Positions 24,901 to 36,900 of a DNA stretch of 64,000 nucleotides are shown here, one piece after another. The number at the start of each line of letters is the position of its first letter. The stretch's first letter is position 1. The notes beneath the pieces are model-generated. The model had not been told where the DNA came from, did not search any database, and was given only the letters and a program-made list of their open reading frames with translations. This DNA comes from Scolanthus callimorphus (Eukaryota; Cnidaria; Anthozoa; Actiniaria; Edwardsiidae), in contig CM066913.1 in the NCBI GenBank assembly GCA_033964015.1, positions 5,059,169 to 5,123,168 of the forward strand, given 5' to 3'. The position numbers and the translations under genes are program-made.

Positions 24901-27900
24901 CGGTCACGTCACGGTAACTGTCACGGTACGGTAACGGCGACGTCACGGTCACGTCACAGTAACTGTCACGGTACGGTAACGGTCGCGACACAGTAACGGT
25001 CACGTCACGGTAACGGTCACGCCACAGTAACTGTCACGGTACGGTAACGGTCGCGACACAGTAACGGTCACGTCACGGTAACGGTCACGCCACAGTAACT
25101 GTCACGGTACGGTAACGTCGCGACACAGTAACGGTCACGTCACGGTAACGGTCACGCCACATTAACTGTCACGGTACGGTAACGGTCGCGACACAGTAAC
25201 GGTCACGTCACGATGTGATCCGCACCGTGACGTTTAAACGTTGTTACTAGTCATCGAATTTCATGTGTGAGCCCGGGTAGCCACATGCAAAAACCAATAG
25301 AACAAAACCATGTAATAAAATGACTTTTTATTTCTTATTGTTATACCAAAGAGGTTTTACAAAGGTTATGAATTGTTGAACATTGTTATGAATTGTTATT
25401 ATATTTTCATACATAAACTTGTTATAATCCTGATAATAATAACACTCGTTATTCCGTCCAGAGCTCACAATCTCACAAATATTTTTCATCGAAGTTTTGC
25501 TACTATGAGCAATAAGGAAACGATTCTCTAGCATTTACCATATCCATAAGGTAGCTCGGTTGAACTCTCCACCTTACCCATAGTGATGATCGTATCCATA
25601 TTGATGGCCATGACTATACTGGTGTTGGATATAGCCGTACTGTTGACCGTAGCCGTACTGTTGGCCATAGCCAGACTGCTGGTTAGCACAAGTTGTAGGA
25701 ACTGTAAGATAACAACGATGAATTTTATTTACCATGCTTCATCATGTCTCAAATACCAGCATGCAACACGCGCGTGCGAATGGCGACGAACAAAGCGCGC
25801 ATTGCATGCTGGTAGGTACAGGACATGTCCAGTGGTGTAACGCGCAAAGATCAAACTCTAACTGAGCAGGTTGTAGCTACAGCAATGCAAGACATTTTCA
25901 TACTAGAACAGCTTTATTGCACTCCCTAATTAACAGTATGTCTTTGGAGCCTCCCTCTCTCGCTAAGAGATCTGTAGACAGACAGGCGGTATTTTCGTCG
26001 TATACGCATAGTACAAAAATCTAAATAAATATTAAATATAATACATTATCAACCAGGCACAAATACTCTGATACGATACTGTTTTTCTCGTGGAGGTTGC
26101 ACTTATAGATATATTTTGATAATTGCTCTTTGGATTTTTTTATTATTTCCGGTCGGGAGAGCACCCCCGACTTGTTATGGGGCCCCCACCCCCATCCCCC
26201 AAGGCACGGGCGTATGAATACCTTGTGAGACTCACCCGTATGAATACCTTGTGGGACCCACCCGTATGAATACCTTGTGAGACTCACCCATATGAATAAC
26301 TTGTGGGACTCACCCGTATGAATACTTTGTGGGACTCACCCGTACGAATACCTTGTGGGACTTACCCGTATGAATACCTTGTGGGACCCACCCGTATGAA
26401 TACCTTGTGGGACTCACCCGTATGAATACCTTGTGGGACTCACCCGTATGAATACCTTGTGGGACTCACCCGTATGAATACCTTGTGGGACTCGCCCGTA
26501 TGAATACCTTGTAGGACTCACCTTCAGGGCAGCACTTGGCGTACCTATCCGTAGGGTGGATGTCACAGTATGACCTTTCTGGACAGTCTTGTCGTTTTGG
26601 GCCCCTACCACAGAACAAGTCCTTGCCAGTCTTCTTGTCCTTTACCGGCGCATACCCACCGCATGGTAAATCTAAATGGAAAATGGAAACATGAGCAGTT
26701 CGTTTAGAGGATAGTGACATGAGATCGGGCAAACATGAGATGAGCCAAATCTGTCCGGTTAATTATTTATCATCTAACATTAAACACTCAGAAAAAAAAA
26801 AGAACTGCTGGTCTTGAGTTGACAGCATGTAGTTTATTTTGCCGGTGCAATAGAAAACCGTTTTCAGTTTTTGCTGTCGCGAACGTATTTTATAATGCTA
26901 ATCTTTTTGCTAGAATTATTTCATTTTCAGCACGCTTTTGCTGAAGCGTCCTTATACCGTAGAATATCAGGACAGTAAATCTCTCTTCTGATTGGATAAC
27001 AAACTTTAATGGGATGATACCTCGAAGAGAATTCCACGCAGCAGGCTTCCGAATACAGATTTGCCTATCATAATAGACTTGAATCCTACCAGAATTGCAC
27101 AGTTTACTTACTCTCAAAGCAACACACCGATGCGTATCTGTTGTGGGGGTCTTTATCACAGTATGTTGCAGGTGGACAATCCCCACAGCCTTGACCGCAC
27201 GTTATGGACATTCCATTACATCCCTTAGCTGGGGGATTGCCGCGACAGGGCTTGGCCGCTGAGGGTGGAAAGAGCGAAACAAAGAGCGACTTAAGATTCG
27301 AAATTGCCAACACGATATCTAGCCTGCTTTGGGCATGAAATTGATAACGCAAAGTCTGAAGTTAAGTTCCGGCTGCGACTCGGTCTACGTGCCATCCAAG
27401 ACCACATGGGTCCCAATATGTGACGTTTTTTCTTTTCGACCACTAAAAAGTAAAATCAGCCGTAAGGAGCTTAGGCCTACGGCAAACGTCGTGCCAGAGT
27501 CGCGCCGTTCCAATAAAAAACAATAGAAAGTTTTCTATTATAAAGTCTAATGAAGCGACATTCTTTGAAAAAGGAAAGGTTCGACAGAAGAAGTTCGACT
27601 GAAGTTTTTGCTGGGCCTTGCTCTCATATCAAATGTTAATGTCAGTTCCTCAAAAAGAGCTAGCACATAGTGGCTGCCTCTACATCTCGTTATTTTTGAC
27701 CACTTTTGTGCCGTGAACAAACACACTGCGCCACCTAGCCGTACCGTTCTACTGTGTTTCCCGCCTTTCGCATGGGACAATAAACTGAGGTCCGGTCTTA
27801 ACTTACCTACTCAGTTTCAGGGGGAGGCGGAGGGAGCTCTTGAGGACGTAATAAACCCCCTGGTAGTGCCCACCCTCAATACTTACGAGCTGCAAGTCTG

Positions 27901-30900
27901 GAAAGTCGGCCTCTAACATTATCATTTGCATTCCCTACCTTTTGGACAGCACTTGGCGAATTTATCGCTGGGATGGACATCACAGTACGACCACTTAGGA
28001 CACTCAACTCGGTTCTTTCCGCGCCCACAAAACAGTTCTACTCCCTTCTTATCCTTCAGGGTGCTTGTCCACCGCATGGGAGGTCTGAATCAAAAGATAA
28101 AGATTTTTTTCTCTGAAGTCGTTCAGCTACACTGGTCTCTTTATCGAGGTGTAGATATCTAGGACTAAACAAGTTTGCTTTTTTAAAGCATGAGACGAAC
28201 GAAATTCCCTGTTAACAATGTTTTAGCCTTAGGAGAACAATTATAAGTCACTTTGCTAGTCTTTCAATATGGAATAAAAAATCTGCGAGAAGAGGTTCCT
28301 TCCTTTTAGTCATTTATTAGTTTTGCGTCCTAGGACGCCACAGGACGACCCGTTTTCCCCGTTCAACATGCGCTTTTACTAATTACTAACCACTTCCTCT
28401 GCTCGCAGTTTATGGAATGATTACCTTTAACGCAGCACACGGGATGCAGGGGCGTAGCCAGCACTTATGAGAGGGGGGGTTCCAAAATTCAAAAATAAAA
28501 AACTCCACATAAATCGGACGTTTTTTGCGTTCTCGCCACAGGAAACCCAGCCAAAAATATTGATCTCGGGATAAAACTAGCGTTTGAAGAAATTTGCTAC
28601 ATTTTATTGGAGCTTTTATTTGTTGTCTATTAAATATTTACCGAATTTTAGTAATAAGTCGCCCAGAAACAGAGGCGAGGGGGGTTCCGCTGCGGGAGAG
28701 GGGGGGTTCCGGAACCCCTGGAACCCCCCCCTGGCTACGCCCCTGGGATGTCTGTAGTTACTGTCGTAATCACAGGAGTAGCCACAAGGACAATCATAGC
28801 ACCCTGAGCAGTCCAAATAGGATCCGTTGAGGGCCTTCAGTGGCGGATTACCGCGGCAAGGCGCTATTAAAAAACAAGGACAATCATAGCACCCTGAGCA
28901 GTCCAAATAGGATCCGTTGAGGGCCTTCAGTGGCGGATTACCGCGGCAAGGCGCTATTAAAAAACAAGGACAATCATAGCACCCTGAGCAGTCCAAATAG
29001 GATCCGTTGAGGGCCTTCAGTGGCGGATTACCGCGGCAAGGCGCTATTAAAACAGACGAAAAATCATTTCACAATCAGTCACTGTGTACACTAGGTGAAT
29101 TTCAGATGACTGTCGTGAGTAGATTGCAACTAATTTAGTGAATCGCTCCTTTAGGTTTAATCACTTTGTGATTTCTTTTACTACAGTGATATGAAATCCG
29201 CTCCAAACTTGATGAATGAGTCACAAGTGATACGTTTTCCAGTTTACTCAAAATTGGACAATACAGAATAGGGCTGATTGGTACTAGAATTTGCTGTATA
29301 TGTAAACCTATAAACTAATTTCACTGGGCTTATTAGTAAGAATGGTTTGTTTATTTCACGTGTCAGTTGTGTACTGTTGTTGGCATTGACAATGTCGGTA
29401 GGGGTACTTTGATTGTGTGTGATATAGTATACCTGGCTTTTTCTTGGCAGCTCTACTAGAGCCTAACGCCTAAAGACAATAAAAGAAAAGTTTGGTTGCT
29501 CGTACGAAGATAAAATAAATGCGAAACTTTATTTTTAGATGAACTAATTATCTTATCAACTTTGGTCAAGTTTACGAGTGAGCGAGTGACATCGCGCCCC
29601 ATCACAATAACTCGTTTCTATGTTTTGCCGATATTCTAAAAATTGGTTTCTCTTTGATACATCTACATGGCCACACTAAGACCCCGTCCACACACTACTC
29701 CGTTTTCAAACGAAAACGGATACTTTTTGCTCCGGATACGGCTATCGTCCTCACCACAACGCCGAAAACGATAACCGAAAACGGCGAAAACAATACGAAA
29801 ACGATAAGTGTGGACGCAAATCTTTTTGAAAACGGAGCAAAAAGTATCCGTTTTCGTTTGAAAACGGTGTAGTGTGGACGGGGTCTAAATCGTTTTCGAA
29901 AACCTCGGTTTTCAAATGGATTTGCGTCTTTCCAAACCGTTTTCCTTCATTGTGCGTCGTGTTTTAGTGAAATATGAGGCTTAACGGGATAAAAACTTTT
30001 CGAAATTCATTCTGCCATAGTGTGGACGCAGTGAAAATCAAAATTTATGTAAATGCTAGTCTATTTGGGATTTTTGATTTTAGAACAATTTACTTGAAAG
30101 CTGTTTTGACGAAAACGACATTTGATGCAAATCAAACTTCTTGAAGCAATTTTTTTGAAACAGAACCAACAATAACTACTTACCAAGGATACTGAAAGTA
30201 TTAAGGCGAAAAGAAGAAATTCTCTCATTTTGTTGATTTTCTAGTAAACGTTGGACGACAAAGACCAGCGCGTGCTGTGGCTACCTGTACTTTAGGATTT
30301 TATTTTCAAGCGAACCATTTTAGTGACCACCACACCTGCTAATTTGTTTATAAATATGCTTGTTTTTATAACCTTAAATTTGTCGAAAACGTTTGTGATT
30401 TTTGTTTTGATTAATCTTCACCCGTTGTTGTTACCATGCAGGTTATATACCTGTTTCAATTAACGTTGCAGTTAAAACCATGTATCATGAAAATCATAGT
30501 TGGAAATGATACTTCGTACCGAAATTGCAGCAATTCATTGCAAGTTATGTCTCAAAGTAGTTAACAAAATGCCACTGACTGTTTTAGAACATGCGAGAAA
30601 TAGCATCTTCATATTGGCAAAGCCAAGGAAAGTTGAGAACCTATAGAATAGTCAAACCTACATTTTCTTACGAAAAATATTTAGATCTAATACCCAATCT
30701 TAATGACCGACAGGCTGTAACACGGCTGCGTATTTCCGCCCACAGACTTCCGGTGGAACGAGGCCGATATAGCAATATTGCATATACTGATAGATTGTGT
30801 ACTATTTGTGACAACTCATGCATTGGTGATGAATTTCATTACATAATGGAATGTGATCACAGTATGTTCAGTCGTTTAAGATTTGATTTCCTAACAAGCC

Positions 30901-33900
30901 TGTACCGAATTAACAGAGCCTTTAGATATTTTGATAAAGGTCATTATTTCTCTATATTTTAGCAATGAAAGATGATTTGGCCCTTAAATTGTCTGCAAGA
31001 TATTTTAGTGAATTGCTTAACAAAGTCAACTTGTTGGACGTCTCTGAATAAGTTTTATTATTATTATTGTAAATTATTAACATGTATGATTAACCGATGT
31101 ATCTAGTTATTGGATATAAGGTCAATAAATATTATTATTATGATGCATGGTTCATGGTTTTACGTTTTGCGGAGCAGCGTTAATTGAAATAGGTGTGTCG
31201 TGTTTGAGAAACCTTTTTGAAGCCTGGTTGAATATGAGATTACCTGGTTGAATATGAGATACAACTTCATTGACTAGTCTTCATTAAGTCTCGAAACCAC
31301 TTACTCAAAAGTTTATTCAACACGAATGAAGCAAATACAGTAAAAACCCGCGTATAAGAACCTAGAATTTTAGCCTAAAACAGGTTCTTATTTGATTTGA
31401 AAATACAAGGAAACAAGTTGATGAGAAATGTACAGCGGCCTTTATTGTTAATTTATAGAGCAGATTTCGTATGACTGTGAAAAGTACCGCCACAAAGTTG
31501 TTCCGCGCCGCGACCGTGACCGTACCGCGACTACGCGATTTCATTGGCGATTTCATTCCATCTACAGCAGGCCAGGTTCCGTATCGCCACCGCGACAGTA
31601 CCGCGCCGTACCGCGGCACTTTTCACAGTCATACGAAATCTACTCTAAGTGCGATATTTTATTCTAGGGTATTAATGTCACCGAAAGCCATGGAACGCGA
31701 TTTTGTGCTATAGGGAATCGTTTTCTTGATGACATCGCGGCCCTTTTGGTAATTATATCGCGGCCCTTTGGTTGTTGATATCGCGGCCCTTTTGTTATTG
31801 ATATCGCGGCTGCTTTACCCTTGTAGAGCACGAGTGGTACAACGTGTAAGGCGCTTTCCTCTCACCTCTGTGCACCGGGCTCGATTCCTGGCTGGCGCAG
31901 TGAGGGATTTTTTTCTGTTTCATCCTTGTGTTCGTCGTGGGTTGAAGTGATTCGTCATTTCACGTCTTTCGAATGAGACAATCAACGCGTCCCGTATCTC
32001 AATGCACTACAATAGAGCTGATCATGGGCTGGTCAAAGACTATCATCAAGGCGCATTTACGCGGCAGGGATTTTTTGGCACGGGTCGGATAAAAAGTGGT
32101 ACGGGTACCAAATTATATGGCACGGCTCGGGTATATTTGCGCTGTGTGAATGACTTTGCCGTACTACATTTTGTCAAAGCCGGACTGGCATTTCATCCGT
32201 GCCGGGACTACGTGGCGAGGTAGTCCCAGACCTTGCGATGGGCGATTTCAAACAAAACGCTGGATTCGGCCTCTTTGACTGGAGTTGCCAAATCAATCAA
32301 AATGTTTCTAAGCTACCCTTTGGCTTCCTTGCCTCGAATGTTTAACTTTCTGGTTCAAGAAAACTAGCATTACAGTTTTCTTGCGTAAAATCGTCAATCG
32401 CAATAATTGACTGATCAAGATTCTTTCATGTTTCAGTTTTGTGAAGGACGGCTCGTCGTTCGTGAAGGCGCTTGCCCTTGGCTCTGTCCAGTTCCTCGGT
32501 TTGACGCGGTCCACAGGCCTCCCGCCACTCTCGCCTGCCCTCCAACACGGCCAAGTGCCTGGCTATAATATGCCGACACTCATGTGTCTGGCGGCTGGAC
32601 TGCCGCATTTCTCTACCGGATTCATGCGCTGCTGGGGACGGGATACCTTTATCTCACTCAGAGGGCTCATGCTATCTACTGGACGCTATGACGATGCAAA
32701 GTGAGTCCTTTTGCATACCCCGATTCGCATTAAACATCTTTCACGCATCGTAGTTAACTTGATTTAAAGAACCGGTGTCAGCCACCATTTTATTGTTTTC
32801 GTTCGATATTAGTTTATATAATAGGACTCCATGCTGTCCAATTAAGAAAAATTGGATGATTCAGAGGAACTCCAAAATTGGACGAGGCCGCAGGCCGAGT
32901 CCAATTTGGAGTTCCGAGGAATCATCCATTTTTTTCTTAATTGGACAAGCATGGAGTCCTGTTATTTATTAATTATATAACATCCATGTTCAAACCCAAA
33001 CTGTCCAATTTTAGCGCGAACTGTCCAATTAGAGCGCGCGCGATCCAATTAAAAAATAATTGGACGATTCAAGAAAAATCGACCTGCCGGCACAATGGGA
33101 ATTCGAGCTGGCTATATAATTAGAAGACGAATTATCTACACACAAAGTTTCAGATTTGATTTACCAAATTCAATCGAGAACATTGCTCTATATTCTCTAA
33201 ATCAGCCGATGGAAATGGATGCTTTCTCTGACTTGGTATGGTGCTATGCTGTCAAAATGGCGGCTGACACAGGCTCTTTAGATTAAAATAGCTCGCCGTT
33301 TTCCGATGTTACATAATTATAAACCAGAGCGTTTTCTAATCTACGATGCAAGAAGCTTACCTGCTTACCTGGTTTGAAAACGTTCCTAGGCGTCTTTGTT
33401 TGCCGGAAAGGGCAGAAAATGACAAGAAAGCTCTCCCAGCGGTGGACGAGCACGTAATGCATTATGGGAGGAATAGGTTCGGCGGGAAGGGCCATGAAAA
33501 AGCCATTGCGCACACCTTAATTGTGGCAGTAGCACACTTCACTCATCGTCGCAACTGAGTTCGACTCGCTTCCTCGTTTTTGTACGTATGCCAACAGAGA
33601 AATCGACTTGTGGAAAGTCTAGCGTAGTAGAAAACTACATTGTATAATTGAGAACTCCCTCGTACAGTACGTTATAACTTTCCAAATTTAAACCATGGCC
33701 GATTGTCAGCTTTCTTTGTTTGTCTTTTTAGACACCATATTCTCGGTTTCGCGGAATGCATTCGTCACGGTCTAATCCCGAATCTACTTGATCGTGGTCA
33801 CAACCCGCGGTACAACTGCCGGGACGCGGTTTGGTGGTGGTTGCAGTCCATACAGGACTATTGTAATACCGCACCTGACGGACTGGGTATCCTCAAGGAG

Positions 33901-36900
33901 CCCGTTTCTAAAATTTTCCGCTGTGATGATTCACAGGAAAGACAAGGTCCCGCTGTGCAGGTTTGTGTTAGTTTGCTTTTTTAGAGCGCATTTCACATGA
34001 ATGTAGCGAAACCAACCGCAAAGGGATTACATTAATTCTGAATAAAACCTATTCGTTGTATCGCGCTGTACATTTTCAAAACATCGCTGCACGTTTCCTT
34101 TTCCGCAACTAAAACCTCCAGAGCCAATCAGGTTCTTGTCCTACTTTTCCTAGTGCAGTCATCTGGTTTTCTGTCGTCCGTTTGTCTGTTTACGTCGCGG
34201 CGAAAACAAGCTCAAGCTGAAACAGGGCATGGTCGTGAGAAGCTCGGATGGTTTAAAACTACGCTGCGAGCCGCCGGCCTAAGAGAGGAGGAAATCAGGG
34301 TAGTTTAAGACGTGAAAACTTCAAACCGTGTTTTCACGCGCAGCGCATAACAATTTTAGCCGTAAAAAAGACACGACCCAGCAAGTCACACTACGATATT
34401 GAACTGTTTTCAGGACAAACCCTTGCATGATATCATGCAAGAAGCCATCCAGCGCCATTTTATCGGGATTCAGTTCCGCGAGCGAGGGCTGGGCCGGGCT
34501 TGGACAGTCACATGAAGGATCAGGGATTCAAGGTGACCGTAGGTGTCAACGAGAGGACTGGGTTCGTGTTTGGTGGGAACCAGTGGAATGCCGGGACGTG
34601 GATGGACAAAGTCGGGGAGTCTCATTTGGCTGGGAATTACGGCGTACCGGCCACCCCAAGGTAAGCAGACGGAGCACTACTGTATAGACCTCTTCCGCTT
34701 GAGTGGGGGCCCTGTGGTTTGTTTCCCTAACTGGCGCTCAGGTGAGCAAAATGTTTTGTTTCTTTTTCCTTCTCACACGAGACTTTACTATCGATATCGT
34801 AGCCTCTGAAACGCTGTTCGCCTCGTTGCAGGCTCAATGCGCGGCGAGTGTCCGTTATATTTTTAGCATTTCATTTACCGTATCCTTGTTTGATGGCTAG
34901 GGATGGGAGTGCTGTGGAGATTATTGGACTCTGCAAGTCCACCGTGCGATGGTTAGCAGAGCTGAGTGAAGCCAAGAAATTCCCGTATGATGGCGTGTCC
35001 AAGATGCAGGATGGTGAGAGCTCCATCATGTTTTGCGCTCTCTTAAGCTGGCTTCTCACTAGTGAACTCATTAGCGGAGACGAAGAAGTAGGCAAAGACG
35101 TTAAGAGCTTACGTTTCGGTGAAAAGTAGCGACGGTAGCGACGTAAGTAGCGACAGTAGCGACGTAATCGTAAGCGGAGACGTAAGAAAAAGGAAACCTT
35201 CCGTTCTGCTTCCTTCACGATTACGCGTCTCTTTCTCTGTCTCCGTTCTTTGATTTCACACGAACGCAAGCGTCTTTACGTCTCCGTCTCCGCTTTCTTC
35301 ACTAATGAAAAGCCGGCTTTATGCTCACGCTTACCAATATGGCAGACGCTTCAAGCCGAGTCGCATTTGGTAGTGACGTCATAGCCACTCCAAGCGTGAC
35401 AGGTTTTCCCTGAGGCCAAGGCTAGAGTTAAGGCCCCCACTAGGGCACCACTCTTTGCCAAACTAATTTACAATAGCTGCTCTTTCCTTAGAGTTTCCAA
35501 TATCGTGGAGCTATCGTGAATGGAGCGAGAAACTTCAGATAACATTCGAGAAATATTTCTGGATTCCCGAGGTCCCCAACCAGGAGGTCGAGGGAGAAGA
35601 GGCGAAACTCGTGCACCGTCGTGGGATTTATAAAGACACTTTTAACGCTAGTCACCGATTCACCGACTATCAACTTAGACCTAACTTCTGTGTCGCTATG
35701 GCAGTGGTGAGTACTAGCCCTAAATGGGGCTTTTTCACGGAGAACGCCTGTCGTTAATGCCTGCCGTTAATGCATAGTCAATGAAAGAAATTCCCCCCCC
35801 CCCGCGCCAAAAAAAATTGCCCATATTTCTTTCTACAAAAAAAAAAACACCCTGATGAAGGCTGTCTTTCGCAGTTGAAGTATTGGTGCAGTTCATAGTA
35901 TATTAGGTACTCTGTATAAATCTCTCTCATTGTGTTATAGAACGAGGATATAGAGAGGTACAGTAGGATGTGCCGTATATGAAGTATCTACCTGTATCTC
36001 CAGTATCTATGGAGATACCCGTGATATACAGCTGACCGTGTGGCTTGCATTTCATAGGCGCCCGAGATGTTCGATCCTGCGCATGCGTGGAAGGCACTCA
36101 ACAGAGTTGAAGAGATTCTACTCGGCCCTCTCGGCATGGCAACTCTGGATCCCGAGTAAGTGCTCTATCAGAAGCTGCAATATTCTTTCCCATCGAAAAG
36201 CTTCCTGTAAAGTGTACGCTCTCCCTCTTTGGGAATATCTTCTCAATAGATTTGGTAGTCAGGTACGTAGCATTCTCGTACCGGGGGATGGCTCTGGGGA
36301 CATCCAATTGAGGCCCTTCGCTGATTGGCTGATTATGAACATTGGTGCATGCGCAGAAAGTTGTTTCTCTCAAAGGCTCAATCTCGTACCCAGAGCCCGT
36401 CATCTTTTGGTCAGCGGCAAGATTCGGGGGAATCGGATTTGTGAGCATGCGTGGTAGATCAAATCATAACAGAAAACAAACCGGAAATCAAACCGGAAAC
36501 CCAGAATCTGGGTTTTAAAAAATCGATTCCCCCGAGCCCTGAATCTTGCCGCTGGGCAAAAGATGACGGGCTCTGGGTACGAGATTGTCAACGGCTATGT
36601 ATCAAAACTCGCGCATGCGTCAATGGCTGCCTCCAGAGCCTCCCCCGCGAGGTGACGAATCGGGGAGCTCTGGGTTCGAGAATGGATACGTAACATCCTG
36701 AACACCACAGCACTTCGTATTTTCGGAAATTGAGGTGGTGAAGCTATAGACCCAATCGGCTAACAGTGTTTACATCTTGTTGCCACCCAATTCAGATCAT
36801 GTGATGATTCCTTTGGGTGGTTACAATTGTTCATCTTATACATACTGGCATGCGCTCGGTCGTGTGTAAGAATTGGACAATTGTAACAACCCAAAGGAAT

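Noticed and set aside
26209..26520. Possible CRISPR array because of regular 26-bp repeats
   Set aside because: There are no unique spacers; the units are head-to-tail copies that begin at a splice donor in an animal gene.
31795..31900. Functional tRNA gene
   Set aside because: A- and B-box-like strings are present, but no acceptor stem or convincing anticodon arm can be drawn; better read as a SINE remnant.
7204..34660. AGL as a decayed pseudogene
   Set aside because: All splice sites, catalytic residues and 24 exon phases are preserved; the three breaks are single-base losses in homopolymers, better explained by sequencing error.
34871..35269. 132-codon Arg/Tyr-rich minus-strand frame ([16 protein letters not shown])
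   Set aside because: Low-complexity complement of GTAGCGACG-type repeats and AGL exon 20; no domain.
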